Position numbers and translations under genes: made by a program. 64,000 nt of DNA from G965216255 sp965216255 (GTDB taxonomy: Bacteria > Bacteroidota > Rhodothermia > Rhodothermales > Bin80): the NCBI GenBank assembly GCA_965216255.1, contig OZ244148.1, positions 620,001-684,000 on the forward strand. The letters run 5' to 3'. Numbering within the stretch: the first letter of the stretch is position 1; each line of letters begins with the position of its first letter. This document shows positions 1 to 8,975 of this stretch, in pieces. The notes beneath the pieces were generated by a model. The model did not search any database and was not told the origin of the DNA. It saw nothing but the letters and a program-made list of their open reading frames with translations.

Positions 1-288
1 TCTCTTGAGGTATTCGATTCCTTTGGCCTGCAACATGTCACCCATGGCCGTCGGGTTTAAGTGAAACGAAATGAACAAAGGAGTAATTCCTTTGGCTGGG
101 GGCCAATGCTTGGGCTTAGACATAAACCACCCATTCATGATTAGACCTACCGGAGGGCCGACATAGTCGTGCAACTGTTCGCGATCAACGGTTACCGGCC
201 CTTGCTCAAGACAGTAGGCAGCAGCGATACTCTGGATGTAATCGCCCAGATTGTTGGAATCACGGTAACCTAAAACGGCGGCATTCAT
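1..288 (-). CDS. Polysaccharide pyruvyl transferase-like protein, N-terminal part (truncated by window edge)
   Basis: Ninety-six codons are visible and the frame is open at the window edge, so the C-terminal part is missing. The protein begins MNAAVLGYRDSNNLGDYIQS. The NLGDYIQSIAA stretch, a DREQL segment about 15 residues later and the LIMNGWFM motif are typical of the start of polysaccharide pyruvyl transferase-fold proteins, which add ketal pyruvate or act as related transferases on surface glycans. The ATG overlaps the stop of the upstream glycosyltransferase by four bases (ATGA), so the two are probably translationally coupled. It is the last visible gene of the minus-strand glycan operon. 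The fold assignment is fairly safe; acceptor and exact reaction cannot be told. Confidence 0.72.
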   Translation of the reverse strand, partial: MNAAVLGYRDSNNLGDYIQSIAAAYCLEQGPVTVDREQLHDYVGPPVGLIMNGWFMSKPKHWPPAKGITPLFISFHLNPTAMGDMLQAKGIEYLKR

Positions 289-1418
289 CGCTGTCGGTTC
301 TTGCTGCTGAGTAGCAATTGTTCAACTGTCCTCTGTCGTCTTTCCGCCGTATAGTGCTTAACAATACGCGCCCTGGCAGCCTTGCCTCCAGTCGGATTAG
401 GTGACCTCAAGAAGGACTTGATAGTCTCGAAGTCCATGACACCATCGAAGGTAAGCCCTGTAGTACCAATCACCTCCGGAATACCGAATACGGCATTGCC
501 AATCGGAATACACTCACATAGCATCGCCTCGCACAGGACATTAGGCAGCCCTTCGACTTGGGAGCCTTGAAAATAGAAACGATGCTGGCTGTATAATTGG
601 CGCAGTTCCTTGGGGGTCTGTCGAGGAAAACAGCGTAGGTTTGCGGGCAGGTTTTCAATCGTCCCACCCTGGAGAGTTAACCCAGCCAATGTGAAGGTAA
701 AATCGGGCATGGCCTTGGCCAATTCAATAAACAAGGGAATGCCCTTCAGATGCCATCTTCGGAGGTCGGCGATACTGGCAACTGTAATCACGGTCTTGGG
801 GACCTTCTTGCCCTCCACCCTCCAAAACCCGGGATCATAGCCCGTGGGAACCTCGATAATCGGCGTCGCGAGATCGGGCATGAAGTGCACCAGCCCGGAT
901 TGAGAACCGTTCTGCCTACGAGCAGTGGGGCATCCATCCTTGAGGCTTCTATGCACCACCCAGATTTGCTTTGTCAGCCGATAATTCCAGCATGCAATTC
1001 TGCGTCGCATGTTGTTCTTATAGAAAATCCCGTACTTGAGCTTAGGAAGGGAAACGGCGTCATAGCCTCCAACCACTACAATTGACTCCTTTGCCATCAA
1101 ACGTGCCACCAGTAATGGAATAAATGCGTGATAGTCGCTAAACCAACACAGTAGAGTCTCTGACTTGTTGAAATAGGCCATTGCGAGAAACAGCTCTTTG
1201 ATCCGATTCCACAAGAAAGGGAATAAGGTTGTGTAGGGTGGCGAGGCAATACACCGTACTAAGTAGCCAAGATTATTGAGCATATCAATGTCACGCTGCA
1301 CAAAGGTCGATTTAACACTGTAGACCATTACGATTCCTGTGGGCATAGCAGCAATTGGTTGTTTGGTGGATATTCCAGCTCCCCGCTTCCTCTCTGTGCT
1401 TGACAGCCAATGAACCAT
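285..1418 (-). CDS. Glycosyltransferase family 4-like (GT-B)
   Basis: A 377-residue predicted cytoplasmic glycosyltransferase. The C-terminal nucleotide-sugar-binding half is clear: a strand and loop around VITVASIADLRRWHLKG, then the EGLPNVLCEAMLCECIPIG stretch, which is the E-x7-E donor-binding motif of GT4 enzymes, followed by IPEVIGTTGL. The N-terminal half is more diverged, with a hydrophobic stretch near residues 70-110. The annotated start gives a long polar leader; Met25 or Met31 (MVYSVKS) would give a more usual GT-B start. It lies 20 bp after wecB and overlaps the pyruvyl transferase-like gene by four bases, so it probably helps build a surface polysaccharide. Donor and acceptor are unknown. 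Confidence 0.82.
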   Translation of the reverse strand: MVHWLSSTERKRGAGISTKQPIAAMPTGIVMVYSVKSTFVQRDIDMLNNLGYLVRCIASPPYTTLFPFLWNRIKELFLAMAYFNKSETLLCWFSDYHAFIPLLVARLMAKESIVVVGGYDAVSLPKLKYGIFYKNNMRRRIACWNYRLTKQIWVVHRSLKDGCPTARRQNGSQSGLVHFMPDLATPIIEVPTGYDPGFWRVEGKKVPKTVITVASIADLRRWHLKGIPLFIELAKAMPDFTFTLAGLTLQGGTIENLPANLRCFPRQTPKELRQLYSQHRFYFQGSQVEGLPNVLCEAMLCECIPIGNAVFGIPEVIGTTGLTFDGVMDFETIKSFLRSPNPTGGKAARARIVKHYTAERRQRTVEQLLLSSKNRQR

Positions 1419-1438
1419 GTGTAGTCTGTTATCCTGTC

Positions 1439-2506
1439 TTATTCGTCAGAGCTTGCCAACAAAGCACGAGCAATATATTCAGAAGCCGCGTTATCGTGCA
1501 CCTGTCCAAAGGTCCCGGGTCCACGTACTGGCTTCGTATTCACCGCTTTCACTAACGCATCGGCATCGCAATCCACACAGACATTCCAGCCGTCCACGAG
1601 CGTTTCCGGCCACTCTGTTTCCTTGCGAAGCGTAATACAGGGCACGCCAAGCCAATAAGACTCTTTTTGCAGCCCTCCACTGTCTGTGATCACCCTGTGT
1701 GCATGACGAATTAGTGTCAACATGGCCAAGTACCCTACCGGCTCTACCAATAGAAGATTACTGGGGACCTCTATTCCTCTCATCTTCGCGCGTGTGCGAG
1801 GATGCATCGGTAGAATCACGGGCCAATCCAGGCGACCTAAACCTTCAAGGACGGCGGCAAGTCGGCTCCGGTCGTCCGTGTTTTGTGCACGGTGAACAGT
1901 AGCCAATAGAAATGATCGGCTATCAAGAGTTGTCAGTGCGGATAGCGGGTAGGCCGTTGCTGCGCGGCCGGCAAAAGCACGTGTGGCATCCAGCATTACA
2001 TCACCACAAATATGTACCCCGCACGTCAACCCCTCGTTAAGTAGGTTGCGCGACGCATTGTCCGTAGGGCAAAACAACCACCTAGACAAATGATCCGTAA
2101 CGATGCGATTGATTTCCTCGGGCATTCCCCTATTGAAACTGCGCAGTCCGGCTTCAACGTGCGCGATCGCAATACCAAGCTTTGCGGCAACAAGCGCCCC
2201 GGCCAGCGTACTATTCGTATCCCCGTAAACGAGAAGTGCATCAAAAGATGTATTCCCCAACAAGTAAGCCTCCAGTCGCTCCATTATGGCGCCGGTTTGA
2301 CGCCCATGCGGGCCCGACCCAACCTCTAGATTCACCGACGGCTGCGGTATGTTTAGCTCGGAGAAGAACAGTTCACTAAGCGCATGGTCATAGTGCTGGC
2401 CTGTGTGGACCAGCGTCTCATGAAGACCGAATTGGCGGAATGCATGGCTGACCACGGAAGCCTTGATAAACTGGGGCCGGGCACCTACAACTGTACAAAT
2501 ACGCAT
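1439..2506 (-). CDS. wecB: UDP-N-acetylglucosamine 2-epimerase (non-hydrolysing)
   Basis: A 355-residue enzyme of the WecB family, which interconverts UDP-GlcNAc and UDP-ManNAc for surface polysaccharide synthesis. Family hallmarks are all present: VGARPQFIKA at the N-terminus, HTGQHYD, VYGDTNSTLAGALVA, HVEAGLRSFNRGMPEEINR, TVHRAQNTDD, LPMHPRTR, and the UDP-binding segment DSGGLQKESYWLGVPCITLR followed by ETEWPETL. Length is normal for the family. Its start lies 5 bp after the stop of the upstream glycosyltransferase and 20 bp before the next one, so it is co-transcribed with them. UDP-ManNAc or a derivative is the likely building block of the glycan made by this locus. The catalytic type rests on family similarity; a CDP- or GDP-sugar variant is unlikely given the intact motifs. 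Confidence 0.93.
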   Translation of the reverse strand: MRICTVVGARPQFIKASVVSHAFRQFGLHETLVHTGQHYDHALSELFFSELNIPQPSVNLEVGSGPHGRQTGAIMERLEAYLLGNTSFDALLVYGDTNSTLAGALVAAKLGIAIAHVEAGLRSFNRGMPEEINRIVTDHLSRWLFCPTDNASRNLLNEGLTCGVHICGDVMLDATRAFAGRAATAYPLSALTTLDSRSFLLATVHRAQNTDDRSRLAAVLEGLGRLDWPVILPMHPRTRAKMRGIEVPSNLLLVEPVGYLAMLTLIRHAHRVITDSGGLQKESYWLGVPCITLRKETEWPETLVDGWNVCVDCDADALVKAVNTKPVRGPGTFGQVHDNAASEYIARALLASSDE

Positions 2507-2511
2507 GAAGT

Positions 2512-3858
2512 CTACGATGGAACGCTGGCCTGGGAATTGGACAGATCGTCGAGAAGTACTGCCAGGTGTCTGGTTAACTCTTTGCGATCGAAAGATTTGA
2601 CGGCAGCCGCGTCCAATGGTAGGCGCGGCTTGCCTAGTGCTGCCTGCGCAACGAGATCAGCCACGAAGGCTTCTATACCCCGATCATCGTCGTGATCAAA
2701 GGCACTTCCTCCTCCTGTCTTCGCCAGTATAGCAGCCAATTCGCTGTCCTTCCGTGCCAAGGCCAATATGGGCACGCCGGCAGCTAGGTATTCATACATC
2801 TTGACGGGCAATATTCCCTGAATATGGTCAACACGCTGAACTGCTACCATTAGCAGGTCAGATGCTCGCATGGCAGCGGCGGCTTCTGCGTAAGGGACGA
2901 AGGGCATGCAGGTGACCATATGGCTGACGCCTGCTCGTTGATATTCTTGTAGGATATCGCTGTCAACGCTGCCCACGAAACGCAATTCTATTGGTGTCTT
3001 TCCACTAAGCCGCGCCAACGCTCTTAGAAATCCTGGAGCGTGCTGAAGCTTGCTCAATGTCCCTATATGTGAAATAACAAATCGATCCCGCACCCGAGGC
3101 CAGACAATATTTGCCGGCGTATCGTTGGAATCGAATCCGTTGGTTATAGTCTGATACCGCTGTACCGGACCCTTTTGGCACAAAAATGCTCCGACACCAT
3201 CGCTGACCGAAACGACTGCATCAGCCTCTGTAAGTACTTGGCGCTCTAGTCGAGCCTCAAAATTCCGTGCGATCCTGGTTTGGCAGAACTCCTCCCTGAA
3301 GTAGGAATCTGTCCACGGATCCCGCATGTCTGCGACCCACGGCAAGCCGAACAATCCGCGTAGCCTCCTCCCCACGAGGTGCGCGCTGTGCGGAGGACCG
3401 GTTGTTAAAAGCGCATCGAAGCATTCCGAGCGCAGGGCCTCCTTCGCCCTACCCAAGGCAAAGGGGCACCATCCTATACGAGCATCGGGTAGGAAAATAT
3501 TGCCGCGTATCCACCGGGCCAGCTTTCGCCTACGATTCGGCCCGGCATCATTAGCGAATCCCACCCCTACGACATCCTGCTTCTTCAGACCCTGCAAGCG
3601 TGCGTACACCGCGTATGGATCCCAAGCACGAGTTCGTAGCACGCGAACGCGCTCCGGAATCTGGCTGGCAAGCGTGTCATCAACCGCGGGATATGCTGCA
3701 TACGAGGGATCTACCGTCAGTACCGTGGGCAGCCAGCCGTAGTCGGGAAGATACCGGACAAACTTGAGCACACGCTGTACAGCGGATCCTCCTGAAGGCG
3801 GAAAATAGTAGCTGATTAGAAGCAGACGCTTCAAGCCCTGTGTCCCTCTCTTGGTCAA
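2512..3858 (-). CDS. Glycosyltransferase family 4
   Basis: A 448-residue GT-B glycosyltransferase. It starts with LLISYYFPPSGGSAVQRVLK, the glycine-rich N-terminal loop typical of GT4 enzymes in Bacteroidota capsule loci, followed by a segment (residues about 45-80) often seen in DUF3492/GT4 N-domains. The second domain has FVISHIGTLSKLQHAPGFL, SDLLMVAVQ, and GILPVKMYEYLAAGVPILAL, which carries the donor-binding glutamate region. It overlaps the upstream yfhO by four bases and precedes wecB by five. It probably adds one sugar to a lipid-linked or surface glycan in the cytoplasm. Sugar specificity cannot be read from the sequence. Confidence 0.85.
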   Translation of the reverse strand: MTKRGTQGLKRLLLISYYFPPSGGSAVQRVLKFVRYLPDYGWLPTVLTVDPSYAAYPAVDDTLASQIPERVRVLRTRAWDPYAVYARLQGLKKQDVVGVGFANDAGPNRRRKLARWIRGNIFLPDARIGWCPFALGRAKEALRSECFDALLTTGPPHSAHLVGRRLRGLFGLPWVADMRDPWTDSYFREEFCQTRIARNFEARLERQVLTEADAVVSVSDGVGAFLCQKGPVQRYQTITNGFDSNDTPANIVWPRVRDRFVISHIGTLSKLQHAPGFLRALARLSGKTPIELRFVGSVDSDILQEYQRAGVSHMVTCMPFVPYAEAAAAMRASDLLMVAVQRVDHIQGILPVKMYEYLAAGVPILALARKDSELAAILAKTGGGSAFDHDDDRGIEAFVADLVAQAALGKPRLPLDAAAVKSFDRKELTRHLAVLLDDLSNSQASVPS

Positions 3859-6353
3859 CCAGTCCTGGTTCTGTTCCTGAACCAGACTACTCCCGCCAAT
3901 GCCAAGAGGAGCAAGTATACTATGGAAGTTGTAGCCACGCTTAGCACACGGCCGAAACGATAACTATACGGATCAAACCGCAAGGTCACCGTGTGGTCTC
4001 CAGCCGGTACATGCACGCCCCTCAGTAGGTAATTGGCTCGCAGGATGCTCGTTTCCACGCCGTCAATCCAGGCCTTCCAGCCCGCCGGATAGAATACCTC
4101 GCTAATAACTAACAGTCTCGGTGCATCGGTTCCTACCTCCCAGGACATTTCACGCGGTCCGTACCGGCTCATCATTACTGAAGACGTGCTGGCGGAATCC
4201 AAGGGCGCGATCTCCGATTCAGGGGGCGCAGTAAGTACGACCGCCGTGTGCGGGTCGAAACTGCTGCTGCGCAGGCGCGACCATGCCTCCGGGGCATCGA
4301 GAATAACCTCCGCTTGACCAACAAGATATGCACGCGGCAGCACACGCGGATTCTCCAGTACAAGCAGTCCCGTTTGTTCGCCTCTAAACACTTCAGTTAA
4401 GCCAGGCAGAGGGCTGTCCGCTATCACAAACCTGGTGTTCAGCATATCGAGCGCGTTCTGCGCCGGAAGGCCGGTTGCAGGGTCCCAAAGCATGTTATCA
4501 AGAAAATCCTGGTATAGGCGCAGCTTCGCACCACTGTAGCCACCAAGTGATTCATGGTGAAAGGAAGGTCGCCCATTGTGAGTCTGATCCTCTTGCTCCA
4601 GCGAGAGCACCCGGAATTGGCCGCTGCCACCGGCCCGGTCACGCTCCTGTAGCAGGAAACGGTCCACATCGTACGTTGCCACCCGTGCCTCTCGCGGACC
4701 CGCGGGGGAAAGGCGATCTTCGTTGAAGTGGCGCCGGCCTACCCCGCCAAGATCAATCACAACCAGCAGCAGCATTAGACCCTGCATCACCCATGCAGGC
4801 ATCTTGCGCCGGCTGTACAGGGCTATTAGCAGCCCCGCCAACAACAGCACCACCAGCGTGCGTGCGGCATCTTTGCTAAACGCCTCGGCGCGCGGCGGCA
4901 CCAACTGCTCCTGAATCAGCTGATCTGCGGTACGCACGACCTGGGGGTCGTTGACAGGCCGCTGCATTTGGCCAGCCACATACTCCCGTACCTGCGCGGC
5001 CTCGCCGCTGCGCTCAAAGCTGAACAGCGCCTGCTTTCCAGCGAGCAGGCCGACGACGAGGACTACCAGTACACCCGTTATGCCAAGAATTGCTTTCCAC
5101 TTCTTCTTTCTGGCCTGAATGTCTGGCTCAGGGCTTACAACATGGGCAAGTCCAAATCCCGCCAAAATAGCCACCGTAAGTGCTACGGCAATTAGCCAGG
5201 TCTCGGGTACGCGAAAAGAATCAAAGAGCGGGAAATAGTCGAACATGGGCCGGTTGACAAGCTCCAGATGGCGGCCGAGCGAAAACAATATCATAAGTCC
5301 GGCTGCCACACCCAGAGCCCGTACCGGCAGCGTGCGCACCCGCCAGAGTGCCACGGCTGCAAAGAGCAGCACGATTGCGCCCACATAATGAGGGCCTCCG
5401 GTAAAAGGCTTGGGCCCCCAGTACAGCGACGCACCACCGAATGCATCTGCTACAAGTAACGTTAATAGCTCCGCCGGCCCCTGGCTCCAACTCATGGCAT
5501 AGGACCAGTCAAGACCACCGGGCGCGCCACCTGCGGTCATGCCCCGAATACTATAGGCCTTGTATTCCCACGCTGGCAGGTAAATCTCCGCGACCATGAG
5601 CAGGGCAGCGGCGGCCCCAAGCACAAGGGCGCAGGTACTCATGGCAAACGGTCTCATCCTGCCGGCTCGCAGGGCACCCACGGCTTCAGTGGCCCACCAA
5701 ATTCCTGCCACCATTACCACGTAGTACGTGATTTGTATGTGGCCAGCCCGCAACTGGATAGAGCATGCGACGGCGAACAGGAGACCGGCCAGCATGCCCG
5801 GACGCCGCAGCGTATACACAAAGGCCAAGAGCAGCCACGGAGCATAGCACAGCGATATGAACTTTGTATTGTGCCCCGCTACCAGGATGACGGGCAAATA
5901 CGTAGTAAGGCCAAAGGCACAGGCGGTCAATAACGCGCTCAACTTGTCTCGGCACAGGAACCAGATCAGCGCATACGCGCCAATAAGCAGCAGCACAAAG
6001 TGCGACGCGGGCCAGGCGATTCGGCGCACCCAGTTGGGCACGATATCCACCTGGGGCACCTTTGGTGGAGGCGAAATAACAAAGCCCGGCATGCCGGCAA
6101 ACACGTTGTTGGCCCAAAGCGGCTCCTCCCCCGTGGTCTGCCGGTAATCCAGCATGGATTCGGCAGTCGCACGCCACTGCCGCGTATCTCCACCAACCAG
6201 GTCCTTGCCCGAGAAAAGTGCCGGGCCGTAGAATACAAGCGCCAGAATCAGCAGTGCGGCTACGCACACACCGTGCTGGGTATTTGCAGGAAGCAATTCC
6301 CACCAGGATGGCTTCGGAAGCTGTGCGCGCTTTGCCTTTCGCTTTCTGGCCAT
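3855..6353 (-). CDS. YfhO family integral membrane protein
   Basis: An 832-residue multi-pass membrane protein. After a basic N-terminus (MARKRKAKRAQ) it has a first transmembrane helix near residues 30-50, then GGDTRQW, a family signature, and about a dozen hydrophobic helices. YLPAWEYKAYSIRG and the GLDWSYAMSWSQGPAELLTL region match YfhO proteins of Bacteroidota. The C-terminal soluble part contains VFYPAGWKAWIDG and HVPAGDHTVTLRFDPYSYRFG, again diagnostic, and the protein ends with a last helix. YfhO relatives are GT-C-like enzymes implicated in glycosylation of cell-wall polymers; the substrate here is unknown. It starts three bases after gatC and overlaps the next glycosyltransferase gene by four, fitting a role in the same glycan pathway. 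Confidence 0.9.
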   Translation of the reverse strand: MARKRKAKRAQLPKPSWWELLPANTQHGVCVAALLILALVFYGPALFSGKDLVGGDTRQWRATAESMLDYRQTTGEEPLWANNVFAGMPGFVISPPPKVPQVDIVPNWVRRIAWPASHFVLLLIGAYALIWFLCRDKLSALLTACAFGLTTYLPVILVAGHNTKFISLCYAPWLLLAFVYTLRRPGMLAGLLFAVACSIQLRAGHIQITYYVVMVAGIWWATEAVGALRAGRMRPFAMSTCALVLGAAAALLMVAEIYLPAWEYKAYSIRGMTAGGAPGGLDWSYAMSWSQGPAELLTLLVADAFGGASLYWGPKPFTGGPHYVGAIVLLFAAVALWRVRTLPVRALGVAAGLMILFSLGRHLELVNRPMFDYFPLFDSFRVPETWLIAVALTVAILAGFGLAHVVSPEPDIQARKKKWKAILGITGVLVVLVVGLLAGKQALFSFERSGEAAQVREYVAGQMQRPVNDPQVVRTADQLIQEQLVPPRAEAFSKDAARTLVVLLLAGLLIALYSRRKMPAWVMQGLMLLLVVIDLGGVGRRHFNEDRLSPAGPREARVATYDVDRFLLQERDRAGGSGQFRVLSLEQEDQTHNGRPSFHHESLGGYSGAKLRLYQDFLDNMLWDPATGLPAQNALDMLNTRFVIADSPLPGLTEVFRGEQTGLLVLENPRVLPRAYLVGQAEVILDAPEAWSRLRSSSFDPHTAVVLTAPPESEIAPLDSASTSSVMMSRYGPREMSWEVGTDAPRLLVISEVFYPAGWKAWIDGVETSILRANYLLRGVHVPAGDHTVTLRFDPYSYRFGRVLSVATTSIVYLLLLALAGVVWFRNRTRTG

Positions 6354-6356
6354 GCC

Positions 6357-6644
6357 TCAGCCAATTACCTTCGGAACCCGAAAATATTCTGCGTCGGCAT
6401 CTGGAGCATTGCTGAGTGCTTCTCCTGTAGAAATGCGCTCCTGAACCTTATCTTCCCGTAAGACATTCGAGAGCTCCAGAACGTGGATCATGGGGCTTAC
6501 ATCCGAAGTATCGAGCTCGCCCAGTTTGGCCATATAGTCCAGAATCTCACTCATCTGTTCGGCCAAAATGCGTTCCTCCTCCTCCGTGAAACGCAGCCGC
6601 GCAAGAGAGGCGATGTAGCGTACTTGGTCTATCGTAATGGCCAA
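6357..6644 (-). CDS. gatC: Asp-tRNA(Asn)/Glu-tRNA(Gln) amidotransferase subunit C
   Basis: A 95-residue protein of normal GatC length. GatC is the small subunit of the GatCAB amidotransferase that converts Glu-tRNA(Gln) and Asp-tRNA(Asn) to the cognate amide forms. The N-terminal helix reads ITIDQVRYIASLARLRFTEEE, then LAEQMSEILDYMAKLGELD, DVSPMIHVL, NVLREDKV, and the C-terminal EYFRVPKVIG. All are standard GatC blocks. Unusually it is the first gene of a glycan operon: yfhO starts only three bases after its stop. gatA and gatB are not in the window, which is normal for this phylum where the subunits are scattered. It is transcribed divergently from the outer-membrane barrel gene on the plus strand. 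Confidence 0.93.
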   Translation of the reverse strand: MAITIDQVRYIASLARLRFTEEEERILAEQMSEILDYMAKLGELDTSDVSPMIHVLELSNVLREDKVQERISTGEALSNAPDADAEYFRVPKVIG

Positions 6645-6760
6645 GAGATCTCCATATGCCAGGCGGCCTCTACACGAAGCGTCTCTGGCTGTTCCATCCT
6701 GCAGGGAACCCTGACAGGGGATGGGTGCTTCTTACGGGCAACCCATTGTCGACTTTCTCC

Positions 6761-7402
6761 GTGAAGCATTGCCTGGCCTGTTTGACGCTCGCTGCTTGCC
6801 TGACTACCCCAAGTGCCGATGCCCAGCAATGGACGGGCGCAATCAAGCTCGGCGGCGCCACTACCAATTTCCGTGGCCATTTACTGGTTGGTCCTACCAC
6901 GTGGCAGCGCGTGACGGGACTGTCCGCGGCCGTCGCCTTCGGCCTCCACCTGGGCCACGGCCTATTGCCACAGGTTGAATTACACTACGTGCAGATGGGC
7001 GCAAAGACCGCCGTCAAGTACCTGGGCATTCCCGTGTGGCTCCAGTCCGATCTGGCCTATCTCTCCATCCCGCTCCTGGCCCAGTATCGACTCGCAACGC
7101 GGGGGACCATGCACCCGCGCCTGTTTGCCGGGCCCTTTGTGGCCTTTCAGATGAGCGCTTACCTGACCCTCACGCCGCGGGATGCAGGTCAATCTATCGT
7201 TGAACAGGACCAGTCCGTAGAGCCGATGGATTACGGCTTTACCTTTGGGGCCGGTATCGATTTCGAGGTGGCATCGCAGCTACTGACAGCAGAAGTGAGA
7301 TACACGCTCGGAATGCACGACATCACCATTGCTGATCCCATCCTGGGTGACCCCAAGCTGGAGAATACGGGCATCGTCTTTATGGTGGGCCTGCACTATT
7401 GA
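6761..7402 (+). CDS. Outer-membrane beta-barrel protein (PorT-like fold)
   Basis: The frame is open from an ATG at 6656, but a standard signal peptide begins at the GTG at 6761 (VKHCLACLTLAACLTT, cleavage after SADA), so that start is preferred; a TTG at 6746 is also possible. The mature part of about 190 residues alternates hydrophobic and polar residues, with repeated short strands such as PQVELHYVQMG, LSIPLLAQYRL, LFAGPFVAFQMS and AEVRYTLG, and ends in an aromatic residue (HY). This is the pattern of small outer-membrane barrels annotated as PorT family or OMP_b-brl_2 in Bacteroidota. No enzyme motif is visible. It is divergent from gatC and converges with the M28-like gene, with a 7-bp overlap of the two ends. 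Specific function unknown. Confidence 0.7.
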   Translation: MKHCLACLTLAACLTTPSADAQQWTGAIKLGGATTNFRGHLLVGPTTWQRVTGLSAAVAFGLHLGHGLLPQVELHYVQMGAKTAVKYLGIPVWLQSDLAYLSIPLLAQYRLATRGTMHPRLFAGPFVAFQMSAYLTLTPRDAGQSIVEQDQSVEPMDYGFTFGAGIDFEVASQLLTAEVRYTLGMHDITIADPILGDPKLENTGIVFMVGLHY

Positions 7403-8592
7403 GGGCGGCGAAGTGGCTGCGCCAGGCTGCGGAGCAGGGCGTGCGTACGCTCCGCCATCCGAAGGCCGTCTTCCGCTGCGACCCGCAAGATCGGGCCTGT
7501 TCGGCTATCCGCCCGCGGTTCCGGCGGCGTTTCCATGAAGCGGACCTCAAGGCCAACGGATTCCAGCATCATCCGGATTCCAGCCCTGTTTCCGGGCTCT
7601 ACGCCAACATATAGCACCGCCCTCGTTTTCTCAAGGGGCCAGAGCGGAAGCTCGAGGTAGTCTTCAAGGCCCGCATTCCCGTGCCGGGCTCCCGAAAATA
7701 TGCCAAAAAGCAGCGTGCGCTGCGGAAACTGGTGGACAGCCGAGAACAGCCGGTACCGCTGCGCGACTTCGAGCAGGGCCGCTGCCCCGATACCCAAGCT
7801 GCCCGGCCCATCCAGGTCCGCACACACGAGAACAAGTTCGCTCGAAAGAGTCGGATGCTTGCCGGCCAGGAATCCAAATACGTTCGTGGCGCGGGCCTCG
7901 GCGTTCTGCTGCGCATCCACGTTCAGGATAATGGGCTCGGGCAGACGGTACACTTCATTGAGGCCGGATGCAGACTCCAGATGGAACAGGTTTTCCGCCG
8001 CGGCCGGCGTCACCTGCACGACCAGCATACCGCCTTTGGCCCTGGCCACCGGTCGTGCGTCCAGCGCGCGCACCAGAATCACGGCACGTACGCCTCGCGC
8101 GGCCAGTGTAAGGAAGTCCGCATCCGCCATTTTGCCGTCCGCGGCCACCACGGCGTCTACCTGCGTCCCAGATTCGGATAGCGCACCTGTTGCAAATGCA
8201 ACGGATTCTATGGCAACCTGACCGGAATCACTCCGCGCGTCCGGAAGAAAATCCACGCCTTCTACCGCTGAGCCCAACGCCGCCGATCTTATCGTATGGA
8301 CCGGAGAGCGGTATTGTATTAGGTGGGAGCCGGCCATCCCGGGCTGCAGGCCGTGCAGCTGCGCCGAAGCGTACGCCGCGGCGGCGGCGAAGCCGGGCGA
8401 TCCGGTTCGGCGCTCCCCCACATCGGATCCATTCAGAAACCGGAGATGTTCCAGCACACGCTCCTGGCTCCATGCAGGAGAGTCTGGCGTGGGAAGAGTA
8501 ATCGTCTCTACCTCGTGCAGGACAAGGCAGGAAGGTGTAGTGAGCGAAAGCGCCAAGGCAACGCAGAGCAGTGTTTGCCTGTGATGATTCAT
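7396..8592 (-). CDS. M28-peptidase-like lipoprotein, apparently without zinc ligands
   Basis: A 398-residue protein from the ATG at 8592; an upstream in-frame ATG at 8646 would put 18 polar residues before the signal peptide, so it is rejected. The signal peptide (QTLLCVALALSLTTPSC) ends in a weak lipobox with Cys near residue 22. The layout follows secreted M28 aminopeptidases: an N-terminal cap with a PA-like insert, then NVFGFLAGKHP, a strand ELVLVCADLDGPG, GIGAAALLEVAQRY and RTLLFGIFSGARHG. In active M28 enzymes these positions read H-x-D, DNASG and GEE. Here they are ADLD, GSLG and GARHG, so the metal ligands seem lost. I infer a pseudo-peptidase with a binding or scaffold role. The homology itself is inferred from the block order. 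Confidence 0.62.
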   Translation of the reverse strand: MNHHRQTLLCVALALSLTTPSCLVLHEVETITLPTPDSPAWSQERVLEHLRFLNGSDVGERRTGSPGFAAAAAYASAQLHGLQPGMAGSHLIQYRSPVHTIRSAALGSAVEGVDFLPDARSDSGQVAIESVAFATGALSESGTQVDAVVAADGKMADADFLTLAARGVRAVILVRALDARPVARAKGGMLVVQVTPAAAENLFHLESASGLNEVYRLPEPIILNVDAQQNAEARATNVFGFLAGKHPTLSSELVLVCADLDGPGSLGIGAAALLEVAQRYRLFSAVHQFPQRTLLFGIFSGARHGNAGLEDYLELPLWPLEKTRAVLYVGVEPGNRAGIRMMLESVGLEVRFMETPPEPRADSRTGPILRVAAEDGLRMAERTHALLRSLAQPLRRPQ

Positions 8593-8658
8593 ATGCAACC
8601 TTTTCTGCAGCCTACCATATATACACTGTCGGCATACTTGAACCATACACCGGATCGC

Positions 8659-8970
8659 ATGATCGACCAGCGCAAGGCGAAAGTAGTCATAAAGGAAGTC
8701 AGGGTTCGCGGAGCCCAGCTTATTGACAAGGTCCGTGAGGTCGTAGAGGAAGGGCGAGCCCGCCGCGTGATAGTAAAGAAGGACGAGCGCACGATTGTTG
8801 AGTTTCCCTTGACCGTAGGGGTCACGGGCGCAGCCGCAGCCGTACTGCTTGCACCCATGTTTGCGGCTATTGGTGCCATTTCAGCGCTGGTGACCAATAT
8901 CAGCGTTGAAATTGAGAAGGAAGCAGAGGTGACCGATGTCGTGGCCGAGAGTGAAGACGGCGGTGGGTAG
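8659..8970 (+). CDS. DUF4342 domain protein
   Basis: A 103-residue protein from the ATG at 8659. The frame is open upstream to 8323, but that part is antisense to the M28-like gene and is not coding. The core runs from VVIKEVRVRGAQLIDKVREV through GRARRVIVKKDERTIVEFPL to GVTGAAAAVLLAPMFAAIGA, then ALVTNISVEIEKE. This is the DUF4342 pattern: a small amphipathic N-terminal helix bundle, a beta strand with basic residues, and one hydrophobic segment that could insert in or lie on the membrane. Function of the family is unknown. It is divergent from the M28-like gene (66 bp apart) and lies five bases before the dehydratase gene, so those two are probably co-transcribed. Confidence 0.72.
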   Translation: MIDQRKAKVVIKEVRVRGAQLIDKVREVVEEGRARRVIVKKDERTIVEFPLTVGVTGAAAAVLLAPMFAAIGAISALVTNISVEIEKEAEVTDVVAESEDGGG

Positions 8971-8975
8971 CAACC

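Noticed and set aside
5686..6303. A 205-codon minus-strand frame inside yfhO
   Set aside because: Same strand but out of frame with yfhO, whose motifs are continuous here; it is a shadow.
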